From the NCBI GenBank assembly GCA_003142575.1, contig PLMS01000103.1, positions 1-41,862 on the forward strand: a stretch of DNA of 41,862 nt. The letters are read 5' to 3'. A program made the translations under genes and the position numbers. The notes under the pieces were generated by a model. The model was not told where the DNA came from and did not search any database. It worked only from the letters and a program-made list of their open reading frames with translations. Source of the stretch: Ignavibacteriota bacterium. GTDB taxonomy: Bacteria; Bacteroidota; Ignavibacteria; UBA10030. This document shows positions 1 to 8,500 of the stretch, piece by piece (position 1 is the stretch's first letter; each line of letters begins with the position of its first letter).

Positions 1-1083
1 GGCATTGTACAGTATAACTCCGGTGGCTGGAAAGATTTTGGAATAACCTCAAATGGAGTTGCAACAAAAGAACTGCTACCGATAAAATATACATTCCGCT
101 TGACGTATAACGATGCTACCATCAGCAAAGCACAGAACATCGATTCTAATGCAACAGTGATATTCCAGACCGTTCCTGCTAAAGTGCAGTTACAAGCAAG
201 CACAGGTGCTCCATTGGACACAGGAATCGTTGAATATAACTCTGGCGGTTGGAAAAGTTTTGGAATAACCTCAAATGGTATTGTAACGAAAGAACTTCTT
301 CCAACTAAATATAACTTCCGTATAACGTATAACTCTGCTACTATCAGTAAAGCACAAAGTATCGATTCCAATGCAACAGTCGTATTCCAAACTGTTCCGG
401 CAAAAGTGCAACTACAAACGAGCACAGGCGCCCCTCTTGATACCGGTGTTGTCCAATTCAATGCTGGCGGGTGGAAAAACTTTGGAACGACTTTGAACGG
501 GGTCGTGACAAAAGAACTCCTTCCAACAAAATATACATTCCGTATAATGTATGACGGTGCAACAGTTACAAAAGCACAGAGTCTTGATTCCAATGCAACA
601 GTCGTATTTCAAACGGTGAAAACGTTAGTGCAATTCAACAATAGCAAAGGAAATCCGATGCCTGCCCCTTTGGGGGATGCAGGAATAGTGCAGTTTAACT
701 CCGGCGGATGGCAAAATTTTGGAAACACATCAAATGGTGTTGTTTCGAAAGAACTTCTTCCTGTGAAATATACATTCCGCTTAACATACAACGGCTCGTC
801 TGTTAGTAGAGCGCAGAATGTTGATTCCAATGCGACGGTTGTATTTTCAACGGTATTATGTACAGTGAGCGTGACCAACACAGCCGGCAGTTTATTGAAC
901 AATGCTACCGTAAGCTATAATGCCGGCGGATGGAAAGTAATAGGTACGACTGTAAACGGTATTGTGACAATAGAATTGCTGCCTGTGAAGATACAATTCC
1001 GTGCAGCGTATGGATCAAAGCAGCAATCGGTGACACAGGATGTCTCAATAAATCCTTTAATAGCAATTACATTGCCGGTTCAG
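1..1083 (+). repeat. 222-bp in-frame tandem repeat array (5 units, one with a 15-bp insertion, last one divergent)
   Basis: GGxxTxGTxxAxTxxAAC...GGxTGG recurs at 1, 223, 445, 682 and 904; near-identical 'GATTCCAATGCAACAGTCGTATT' in adjacent units. Confidence 0.85.
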
Positions 1084-1086
1084 TAA
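1..1086 (+). CDS. Tandem-repeat surface/secreted protein (beta-sandwich-like 'GGWk.fG.T.NGvvtkELLP.kY.FR' repeats), 5'-truncated by window edge
   Basis: Open frame 1 runs from base 1 to TAA at 1084-1086; about five copies of a ~74 aa (222 nt) unit starting near 1, 223, 445, 682 and 904. Confidence 0.85.
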   Translation, partial: GIVQYNSGGWKDFGITSNGVATKELLPIKYTFRLTYNDATISKAQNIDSNATVIFQTVPAKVQLQASTGAPLDTGIVEYNSGGWKSFGITSNGIVTKELLPTKYNFRITYNSATISKAQSIDSNATVVFQTVPAKVQLQTSTGAPLDTGVVQFNAGGWKNFGTTLNGVVTKELLPTKYTFRIMYDGATVTKAQSLDSNATVVFQTVKTLVQFNNSKGNPMPAPLGDAGIVQFNSGGWQNFGNTSNGVVSKELLPVKYTFRLTYNGSSVSRAQNVDSNATVVFSTVLCTVSVTNTAGSLLNNATVSYNAGGWKVIGTTVNGIVTIELLPVKIQFRAAYGSKQQSVTQDVSINPLIAITLPVQ

Positions 1087-1092
1087 ATCGAA

Positions 1093-1743
1093 ATGGGGAA
1101 AAGTATGAAAAAACTATGTTTAATATTATTCCTGTATACAAGCATTGCCGCAGCTCAAACCGACAGCGCGTATACTATTCCTTTTGCATCGAAGGGCAAT
1201 ACGATAGAACTGACGGTTGCTAATACATCTAAGATTACGACACAAGCAGTGAATGTGAGCGTGAGCAATGCTCCAAGCTGGGTGAAATTCGATTCCACTA
1301 AACAAACAATCAAGAGTCTCACGGCAAGCACAGAACAAACGGCAACGTTTGCATTTACTATCGACAAATCAGCACCGGTGGGAAAAGGACAGACACTCAC
1401 GTTTTCCATCACTGCGAATGGACAAACGTGGACAAAGAATATCGCAATTAAGGTTGCAGCACCGCAGACGTACACGTTGTTCCAGAATTATCCGAATCCG
1501 TATAATCCGAGCACAGTTATCAGCTATCAGCTTTCAGCGAAGAGCAGTGTAAATCTCAAAATTTATGATGTCATTGGAAGAGAAGTTGCCAATCTTGTCA
1601 GCGAACAGCAGGAGCCGGGTTATTACCAAAAAGCCTTTAATGCAAGTCGATATGCCAGCGGTATGTATATTTATCGTCTCGTTGCAACAGACGAGCAGAA
1701 TAAACAGCATATGTTCCAAGAGAAAATGATGTTGGTAAAGTGA
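1093..1743 (+). CDS. Secreted protein with signal peptide, Ig-like domain and T9SS type A C-terminal sorting domain
   Basis: MKKLCLILFLYTSIAAAQ signal peptide (alternative start at 1105); C-terminus 'YTLFQNYPNPYNPSTVISYQL...LKIYDVIGREVANLV...GMYIYRLVA...KMMLVK'. Confidence 0.85.
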   Translation: MGKSMKKLCLILFLYTSIAAAQTDSAYTIPFASKGNTIELTVANTSKITTQAVNVSVSNAPSWVKFDSTKQTIKSLTASTEQTATFAFTIDKSAPVGKGQTLTFSITANGQTWTKNIAIKVAAPQTYTLFQNYPNPYNPSTVISYQLSAKSSVNLKIYDVIGREVANLVSEQQEPGYYQKAFNASRYASGMYIYRLVATDEQNKQHMFQEKMMLVK

Positions 1744-2048
1744 TTTAGAACGGATAAATAATTAACAAGGCAAAAATATAGTATCCATCTCTCTAAAAAG
1801 TTTACAATTAAGCGAATTTCACTCAGATACTTGGTTTTAATTGATAATCCTCGAGGACGATGATCGAAACTCGAAGAAAATTCGAATAAAAGAAATATAA
1901 AAAAGAAAATTTTCTAAATAACTTCTTGATTGCCTCCCCTTTTTTCGCTATTTTTTAGTTAGTAAACTCGTATGAACTTCTGGCGCGCTCGGTTTTACTA
2001 ACGCTGAGGCAAAAGAAGTTTTGTCGTACTATTGACGATGGAAAGCGA

Positions 2049-3377
2049 ATGTTTGAGAGTCTTACCCAGAAATTAGAAACGGCATTTAAAAAGCTTCGGG
2101 GACAGGGAAAGATTACGCCTCAAAATGTCGAGGAATCTTTGCGTGAAGTGCGCCGTGCTTTGCTCGATGCAGATGTGAACTATAAGGTTGTCAAACAATT
2201 CATTGAAGATGTTCAAAAGCGTGCCGTAGGGCAGGAAGTCCTCACGAGCTTTACTCCGGGGCAACTTATCATCAAGATTATTTATGATGAGATGGTGAAG
2301 CTGCTCGGTGAGTCGAAGGCAGATGTTGCAACAGCACAAACTCCGCCAACGGTCATTTTGGTAGCAGGATTGCAAGGATCCGGAAAGACGACGTTCTCTG
2401 CGAAGTTGGCAAGTCATCTGAAAAGCAAAGGACGATTTCCATTACTCGTCGGAGCAGATGTTCACCGGCCTGCTGCTATCGATCAGTTGGAGATATTGGG
2501 AAAACAGATAGAGATTCCGGTATATACGGAACGAGGGGCTGGAGCCGTGAAAATTGCACAAGACTCTATTGACTTCGCACGCAAGAATGTTCGAGATACA
2601 GTCATCATCGATACGGCGGGTCGTTTACATGTCGATGAAGAGATGATGAAGGAAGTGGAAGCAGTTCGCGATATTGCACAGCCGCATGAAATTTTGTTCG
2701 TGGTCGATGCGATGACCGGACAGGATGCTGTTCATACGGCGAAAGCGTTTCACGAACGTTTGAATTTCGACGGCATTGTTCTTACAAAACTTGATGGTGA
2801 TAGTCGCGGTGGCGCTGCACTTTCAATACGAGCAGTGGTTCAAAAACCGATTAAATTCATCGGTGTCGGCGAAAAGTTAGATGCACTGGAACCGTTTTAT
2901 CCGGACCGCATTGCGTCTCGCATTCTTGGTATGGGCGATATTGTGACACTTGTTGAGAAAGCGCAAGAACATTTTGACGAAGCAAAAGCGATCAAGCTGG
3001 AAGAAAAGTTCCGGAAGTCACAATTCACTTTTGAAGATTTTCTGGATCAGCTTCGGGAAGTCAAGAAGATGGGATCTCTCAGTCAAGTGATGGGGATGAT
3101 TCCGGGAATGAACCGGCTCCCGGCAAATGCCGAGATTGACGAGAAGAGCCTTGTACGTGTTGAAGCGATTATTCAATCGATGACTGCGGAAGAACGGTTG
3201 CGTCCATTAATTATCAATGGAAATCGGAGACGCCGTATTGCACTGGGAAGCGGCTCAACGGTGCAGGATGTGAACCGGCTGCTGAAGCAATTCGATGAGA
3301 TGCAAAAGATGATGAAACGGTTTAAAAAAGGGAATATGCGTCGTGCGATGCACGGCATGCAATTTCCGATGAATTAG
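2049..3377 (+). CDS. ffh: Signal recognition particle protein Ffh (SRP54)
   Basis: NG GTPase domain 'GLQGSGKTTFSAKLA', 'DTAGRLHVDEEMM', 'TKLDGDSRGGAALS'; M domain 'GMIPGMN...NGNRRRRIALGSGSTVQDVNRLLKQF'. Confidence 0.97.
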   Translation: MFESLTQKLETAFKKLRGQGKITPQNVEESLREVRRALLDADVNYKVVKQFIEDVQKRAVGQEVLTSFTPGQLIIKIIYDEMVKLLGESKADVATAQTPPTVILVAGLQGSGKTTFSAKLASHLKSKGRFPLLVGADVHRPAAIDQLEILGKQIEIPVYTERGAGAVKIAQDSIDFARKNVRDTVIIDTAGRLHVDEEMMKEVEAVRDIAQPHEILFVVDAMTGQDAVHTAKAFHERLNFDGIVLTKLDGDSRGGAALSIRAVVQKPIKFIGVGEKLDALEPFYPDRIASRILGMGDIVTLVEKAQEHFDEAKAIKLEEKFRKSQFTFEDFLDQLREVKKMGSLSQVMGMIPGMNRLPANAEIDEKSLVRVEAIIQSMTAEERLRPLIINGNRRRRIALGSGSTVQDVNRLLKQFDEMQKMMKRFKKGNMRRAMHGMQFPMN

Positions 3378-3438
3378 CAATCGATTATGAAAACAACTAT
3401 TTTGATAACTGAGTCAAGTAAAATACAGGAGTAATACA

Positions 3439-3861
3439 TTGGTTAAAATTCGAATGCGGAGAGAGGGAAAGAAGAAGCATCCAATTTATAAGTTGGTGGC
3501 GACAGATTCCCGTTCTCCTCGCAATGGTGGATATCTCGAAGCTCTCGGGCAATACGATCCGCACACAAATCCTATCACCTTAGCATTAAAAGAGCCGCGT
3601 ATTGAATTTTGGCTGCGCAAAGGTGCACAACCGACAGATACGGTGCGTTCATTACTGAGACGTACAGGTTTTTGGCTGCACTGGACACTCACACGCCAGG
3701 GCAAAGATGAAGCGACGGTGAAGAGTGTGATGGAACGCTGGCAGATGCTTCAGGTTGAAAAACCAAAGCGCGAAGCCGATCGAAAATCACGACGAGCAGA
3801 GCGGAAGAAGAAATCCGCTGCCCCGGCAGAAACTCCAGCTCCAGCACCGGCTGCTGCGTAA
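3439..3861 (+). CDS. rpsP: 30S ribosomal protein bS16, TTG start, basic then Ala/Pro-rich C-terminal tail
   Basis: 'MVKIRMRREGKKKHPIYKLVATDSRSPRNGGYLEALGQYDP'; SD 'caggag' upstream of TTG. Confidence 0.96.
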   Translation: MVKIRMRREGKKKHPIYKLVATDSRSPRNGGYLEALGQYDPHTNPITLALKEPRIEFWLRKGAQPTDTVRSLLRRTGFWLHWTLTRQGKDEATVKSVMERWQMLQVEKPKREADRKSRRAERKKKSAAPAETPAPAPAAA

Positions 3862-4071
3862 TACAGTCAGCGAATCTGACTAGACACTTGATGGTTTTTC
3901 CATCGAAGGGATTTTGACAACTGATTTTTCCACAGCAGTTCATTAATCCACGGTTAGGGCAGAAGCGAGGCACTAACGCAGTTTCCACAGTTGAAATGGT
4001 TGTACACTGGGATCGTAAAGGCAAAGGTAACCTGCAAACGCCCGGAGAACAACTGATACCGAGGTGGAACG

Positions 4072-4302
4072 ATGAAGGAATTTCTGGAGTTCGTTGTAAA
4101 ACATCTAGTGGATCATCCGGAAAGCGTCACTATTGAGATAGAAGAAAAAGAAAACAAGCATATCTTCAAACTCAAGGTAGCTGAAGGAGAGATCGGAAAA
4201 GTCATCGGCAGGCGCGGTCAAACAGCAACTTCCTTACGCGTGCTCCTAAAAGCGGTCGCCGCAAAAGAAGGCAAGCGAGCGGTTTTAGATATCATTGGGT
4301 AA
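4072..4302 (+). CDS. khpA: KH-domain RNA-binding protein (KhpA family)
   Basis: 76 aa with 'VAEGEIGKVIGRRGQTATSLRVLLKAVAAKEGKRAVLDI'; position between rpsP and rimM. Confidence 0.92.
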   Translation: MKEFLEFVVKHLVDHPESVTIEIEEKENKHIFKLKVAEGEIGKVIGRRGQTATSLRVLLKAVAAKEGKRAVLDIIG

Positions 4303-4356
4303 GCAGTTCGATGGACTCAGTGCCCTGAATCCGGGATGGACGACAAGATATTCTGT

Positions 4357-4863
4357 ATGGATTTGATTGCGATTGGAAGAATTTCCAAACCGATTGGTAC
4401 TCAGGGCGAGTTGAAAGTTCTCCCGTTGACAGACGACAAACAGCGATTTGCAGGTTTACAGTCTGTGTGGGTGGGACACGATGCAACGAGAGCGGAACAG
4501 CGGGATATTCTCGCAGTGCGAATTGATGCCAAACAGGTCGTTGTGAGTCTGAATGGTATTGAGACACCGCATGAAGCAAAAGAATTTCGGAATAAATATT
4601 TATTCGTTCCGAAAGAGCAGACTATAAAACTCCATACTGGGAACTACTTCATGGACGAGGTGATCGGATGCGAAGTAGTAACTGAAGAGCAGATGAATGT
4701 CGGAATAGTAACTGATCTGCTTTCGCTTCCAGCAAATGATGTATGGGTTGTCCGGAATGGCACAAAGGAATTTTTGATTCCAGCAGTCAAAGCGATCATC
4801 CGGAAGGTAGATGTAAAGATGAAACGCATCACTATCCACGCTTTGGAAGGATTGCTTGAATGA
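4357..4863 (+). CDS. rimM: 16S rRNA processing protein RimM (ORF track start 4336; ATG 4357 preferred by similarity)
   Basis: '[26 protein letters not shown]...', 'PANDVWVV...[21 protein letters not shown]'; between khpA and trmD. Confidence 0.93.
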   Translation: MDLIAIGRISKPIGTQGELKVLPLTDDKQRFAGLQSVWVGHDATRAEQRDILAVRIDAKQVVVSLNGIETPHEAKEFRNKYLFVPKEQTIKLHTGNYFMDEVIGCEVVTEEQMNVGIVTDLLSLPANDVWVVRNGTKEFLIPAVKAIIRKVDVKMKRITIHALEGLLE

Positions 4864-5540
4864 TGCGCATCGATATTATAACAGGATTGCCGAAGCTGTT
4901 GGAAAGCCCATTGCAGGAAAGTATTCTGAAACGGGCACAGAATAAAGAGATTGTTGAGATTGTTGTGCATGATCTCCGTGCATATACGCACGATAAACAC
5001 AACACCATTGACGATGCACCCTATGGCGGTGGCGCAGGGATGGTGCTGAAACCGGAACCGTTCTTTGAATGTGTTGAAGCCCTGAAGGCACAACGCCAGT
5101 ACGATGAAATAATATTTCTTGCGGCTGATGGCGAAGTGTTTACGCAGAAGATTGCAACGCAGTTATCGCTGAAAAAGAATCTCATACTGCTGTGTGGTCA
5201 TTATAAAGGTGTAGATCAGCGAGTACGCGAAGTGTTGGCTACGCGCGAGATTTCCATCGGCGATTATGTTTTGACAGGCGGTGAGTTGGCGGCAGTGGTT
5301 GTTGTCGATGCAGTTGTACGGCTTATCCCCGGTGTCTTGAATGATGGTGAGTCAGCATTGACCGATTCGTTTCAGGATGGAATGCTTGGCTGTCCTCAGT
5401 ACACAAGGCCGTCAGAATATCGCGGGATGACCATTCCGGATGTGTTGCTTTCTGGAAATCATCACGAAATAGACCAATGGCGCATGGAACAGCGTGAGCA
5501 AAGAACAAGACGGTTACGGGGTGATACTTCGGCATCGTAA
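4860..5540 (+). CDS. trmD: tRNA (guanine-N1)-methyltransferase TrmD
   Basis: '[12 protein letters not shown]', '[19 protein letters not shown]', '[15 protein letters not shown]', '[14 protein letters not shown]'; ATGA overlap with rimM. Confidence 0.96.
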   Translation: MMRIDIITGLPKLLESPLQESILKRAQNKEIVEIVVHDLRAYTHDKHNTIDDAPYGGGAGMVLKPEPFFECVEALKAQRQYDEIIFLAADGEVFTQKIATQLSLKKNLILLCGHYKGVDQRVREVLATREISIGDYVLTGGELAAVVVVDAVVRLIPGVLNDGESALTDSFQDGMLGCPQYTRPSEYRGMTIPDVLLSGNHHEIDQWRMEQREQRTRRLRGDTSAS

Positions 5541-5599
5541 ATAATGAAGAATAGAGAATACAAATACACGATATATTGATTTAGTGGAGTAAAACACCA

Positions 5600-5941
5600 A
5601 TGGATAAGTTGAAGCTTGTTGAGGCGACTCAACTAAAAACAGATGTCCCAAAATTTAAATCAGGCGACATCGTGAACGTGCACGTGAAGGTGAAGGAGGG
5701 TGATAAAGAACGCATCCAGGAATTCCAGGGCATTGTCATGGGACAACGTGGATCGGGCATCAATGCGACATTTACCGTCCGAAAGATTTCTGACGGAGTC
5801 GGCGTCGAAAGAATCTTTCCCCTGCATTCTCCTCGCATTGCAAAAATCGAGAAGGTAAAGGAAGGCAGAACCCGCCGTTCGAAGATTTACTATGTGCGCG
5901 AACTCGCTACGAAAGCAGTTGCGCAAAAAACAAATGCCTGA
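5600..5941 (+). CDS. rplS: 50S ribosomal protein bL19
   Basis: '[60 protein letters not shown]'. Confidence 0.96.
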   Translation: MDKLKLVEATQLKTDVPKFKSGDIVNVHVKVKEGDKERIQEFQGIVMGQRGSGINATFTVRKISDGVGVERIFPLHSPRIAKIEKVKEGRTRRSKIYYVRELATKAVAQKTNA

Positions 5942-6774
5942 TGAAGTCACAGCTTGCAGTGTCCGATGCACTCTACCTGAAGCCGCTCTTGTTTGGCTTA
6001 GATCGGACAGAATCTCCGTTTGATCAGGTTATAGACATACCCGCACAAAATGCGTTAAAACTCAGTCAGCGTTCCGAAGGAATTCGGAACGCTTTTTTAT
6101 CTCCTATCGACTATGCACGGCACGGAGGAGAATATTGTATTGTGCCGAATATTTGTGTCGCCTCATCCATTCCGACCAACACCATTCAACTCGTTCTTAA
6201 ATCGGAATTGCACAACATCGATCGCGTTGCAGTTGATGTGCGCTTTACTTCAGAAATCATTCTCGCGAAGATCATTCTGGAAGAAAAGTATCGCAATAAC
6301 TCATCTCGTCAAAATCTCCAATTTATTCCGATGATGCCGAATATCGATGCAATGCTTGCAAAGGCTGATGCTGCATTGTTGGTGAATGAAATTCCAAATT
6401 TGTATAAGAAATCAGGCGTCTTCACACTCGATCTTGTCGAAGAGTGGAATGATTTGACCGATTTGCCGTATGTTCATGGTTTCTGGGTAGGACGTGAAGA
6501 AGAAATGACTGAACAAGAAGCTAAAGCCTTACTCACGGCAAAGAACAATGGTGTACTTCTGCAATTGCAGATTGCTCAAGAAGTCGCACAGCAGCAGAAT
6601 CTTCCTGTTGGAGAGATAACACAGTATTTCTCTTCGTTTTCCTACGACTTGGGTGAACGTGAGGAAGAGAGCTTGGCAGAATTTATTCAATATGCATACT
6701 ACCATACTGTTATTGGTGATGTGCCGGAGATTCGCTTTTTTGATGTAAGTTCGAATCTCTCATCTCAGAACTAA
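5941..6774 (+). CDS. MqnA/MqnD-like periplasmic-binding-fold protein (menaquinone futalosine-pathway family), translationally coupled to rplS
   Basis: 'YLKPLLFGL', 'RNAFLSPIDYARHGGEYCIVPNICVAS', 'VAVDVRFTSEIILAKIILEEKY', 'LAKADAALLV', 'DLPYVHGFWVGR' resemble the MqnA motif order; TGATG overlap with rplS. Confidence 0.65.
   Translation: MKSQLAVSDALYLKPLLFGLDRTESPFDQVIDIPAQNALKLSQRSEGIRNAFLSPIDYARHGGEYCIVPNICVASSIPTNTIQLVLKSELHNIDRVAVDVRFTSEIILAKIILEEKYRNNSSRQNLQFIPMMPNIDAMLAKADAALLVNEIPNLYKKSGVFTLDLVEEWNDLTDLPYVHGFWVGREEEMTEQEAKALLTAKNNGVLLQLQIAQEVAQQQNLPVGEITQYFSSFSYDLGEREEESLAEFIQYAYYHTVIGDVPEIRFFDVSSNLSSQN
6068..6098 (+). terminator. Intrinsic-terminator-like hairpin inside the MqnA-like CDS
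   Basis: AGCGTTCCGAA-GGAA-TTCGGAACGCT: 11-bp perfect stem, GNRA-type loop, followed by T6 (6093-6098). Confidence 0.6.
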
Positions 6775-7026
6775 TCTCTTGTTCTGGGTCTACTCTCTTT
6801 AGGATTATTTACCTTTGAAGAAAGCAGCGGTATAATAAAAAATTGAGTGAATTTATTGGCGGATGAATTCAAGGGACAGATAATCTTACTTGTCGTATAT
6901 CCATCATTAAAAATAACACTATGAAAATTTGTGATTAATGGTTATCATTTTATATGTAAGAACTTCTTGCTTTGATTCTTCTTACAAAGGAAAAAAAATA
7001 GTCAACAATTATTAATTGGGATAACA

Positions 7027-8289
7027 ATGAAAACTGGAACTTTGGTGTTGGGACGATTCTCTATTGGCATCGGCGATCGATTCGGATTGGAAGGGCGAGC
7101 ACAGCTTCGTGCTTTAAAGAAAGCACAAGATAAAGGTGTTGAGGTGACACCGGTGTGGAATAAATCCAACCGCGAACATACGTTGATTGGCACTGAACCA
7201 TCGACGACGCGTGTTGCAGCGGCAAACGCCGTGAAAGCTGAAGGATGGACCCGCCCGTTTTTTGTCGATGCGGATCACATTGGCTTGAAGACTGTCGATC
7301 GTTTTGTCGAAGCTTGCGATTTTTTTACCTTAGATGTCGCAGATTTTATCGGCAAAGCTGCCCCTGATAACGAGATTGATCAATTTGTAAAGGCTATTAC
7401 ACCGCATACCGGAACGCTGCGTCATCCCCTCTTGGATGGTGAGTTGAAGGTGTCGGTGGAGGAACTTCGCACCTTTGCCAAGAAATATCTCTATGCATTA
7501 CAGGAAGCCGGCAAGACGTATGTCCATATTAAAAAGAATAAAGGCGAAGGAAACTTTATCACAGAAGTTTCGGTCGATGAGGCGTACGATCCGCAGACAC
7601 CGTCGGAGTTATATCTTTTCTTAGCGGGTTTAGCACATCTTGGAATTGCCGCGCAGACCGTTGCGCCGAAATTTTCCGGTAAATTCTTAAAGGGAATTGA
7701 TTATGTAGGTAATGTGGCAGCATTCGCGAAAGAATTCAAAGAAGACGTTGCAGTGGTTTCCATTGCCATGGAAAAATTTGCACTTCCAAAAGAATTAAAA
7801 CTCAGCGTTCACTCAGGAAGCGACAAGTTCTCACTGTATCCGCATATTCATTCAATACTAAAGCAAACTGGCGGCGGAGTGCATTTGAAAACCGCGGGAA
7901 CAACGTGGTTGGAAGAAGTGATCGGACTCGCAGCAGATAAAAATACACTTCCTATTGCGAAGAAAATTTATGCATTGGCGTTTGATCGGTTTGAAGAGCT
8001 TCGCAAACCGTACGAAACCGTGGTAGAGATTGAACAAGGCAAACTGCCCAAGCCATCATCGGTTGCTCAATGGTCGTCTGACCAGTTTGTCGGAGCACTG
8101 AAACATGACCAAGGCAGTAAAACGCTCGATCGTAATTTCCGTCAATTGGTGCATATTGCCTTCCCTGTGGCATCAGAGATGGGTGATGAATATCGAAATG
8201 CTCTTATCAGTGCCCGTGCAAGCATTGAGCAGAATGTGACATACAATCTGTATACCCGGCATATCGAACCGCTGTTTGTCGGAAAATAA
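7027..8289 (+). CDS. uxaE: Tagaturonate epimerase-like protein (UxaE family)
   Basis: 'GRFSIGIGDRFGLEGRAQLRALKKAQ...GVEVTPVWNKSNREHTLIGTEPSTTR', 'FFVDADHIGL', 'VHSGSDKFSLYPHIHSIL', 'HLKTAGTTWLEE'. Confidence 0.75.
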   Translation: MKTGTLVLGRFSIGIGDRFGLEGRAQLRALKKAQDKGVEVTPVWNKSNREHTLIGTEPSTTRVAAANAVKAEGWTRPFFVDADHIGLKTVDRFVEACDFFTLDVADFIGKAAPDNEIDQFVKAITPHTGTLRHPLLDGELKVSVEELRTFAKKYLYALQEAGKTYVHIKKNKGEGNFITEVSVDEAYDPQTPSELYLFLAGLAHLGIAAQTVAPKFSGKFLKGIDYVGNVAAFAKEFKEDVAVVSIAMEKFALPKELKLSVHSGSDKFSLYPHIHSILKQTGGGVHLKTAGTTWLEEVIGLAADKNTLPIAKKIYALAFDRFEELRKPYETVVEIEQGKLPKPSSVAQWSSDQFVGALKHDQGSKTLDRNFRQLVHIAFPVASEMGDEYRNALISARASIEQNVTYNLYTRHIEPLFVGK

Positions 8290-8329
8290 TCCGGCGGCGA
8301 ATTCTTTTATCCTATAATCAGTTTTAAAG

Positions 8330-8367
8330 AATCTCCTGATAGATTTGCTCTGTGAGGAGATTTTTTA
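8330..8367 (+). terminator. Intrinsic terminator downstream of uxaE-like gene
   Basis: AATCTCCT...AGGAGATT followed by TTTTATT. Confidence 0.7.
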
Positions 8368-8500
8368 TTGGAATTTCTGCCTTAAAGTAATATCTATATG
8401 TATTAGACAACGTGCCATTTTGGTCTGGTATAAATCAATACGGAAAGAAGTTCATCTCATTGAAATTCCATCTTTTTTGCTTACATTTGAGCAAAAGCAA

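Noticed and set aside
609-902. Antisense ORFs inside repeats and other long antisense ORFs (e.g. 22681-23109 +, 24587-25141 +, 32500-33048 -, 39015-39377 +)
   Set aside because: Shadow or out-of-frame ORFs within well-supported genes, with no recognisable domain, RBS or independent support.
1-1083. CRISPR or rRNA-type repeat
   Set aside because: 222-bp in-frame coding repeats with a conserved protein motif.
1087-1092. The two ORFs around 1086/1093 as one gene split by a nonsense mutation
   Set aside because: They are in the same frame, but the second begins with a convincing signal peptide (MKKLCLILFLYTSIAAAQ), so two genes are more likely; read-through is kept only as a test.
1838-1890. 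Cluster of TCGA-containing words (CTCGAGG, ATCGAAA, CTCGAAG, TTCGAAT)
   Set aside because: Irregular spacing and short words; no coherent motif or structure beyond chance in this gap.
1744-2048. Possible SRP RNA (ffs) next to ffh
   Set aside because: No recognisable SRP Alu/S-domain motif (GGAAGG..AGCAG type) in the gap.
8345-8500. N-terminal extension of the RecN ORF
   Set aside because: It overlaps a terminator hairpin (8330-8367), and RecN homology begins at MLKSLSIRNYALIE (8501).
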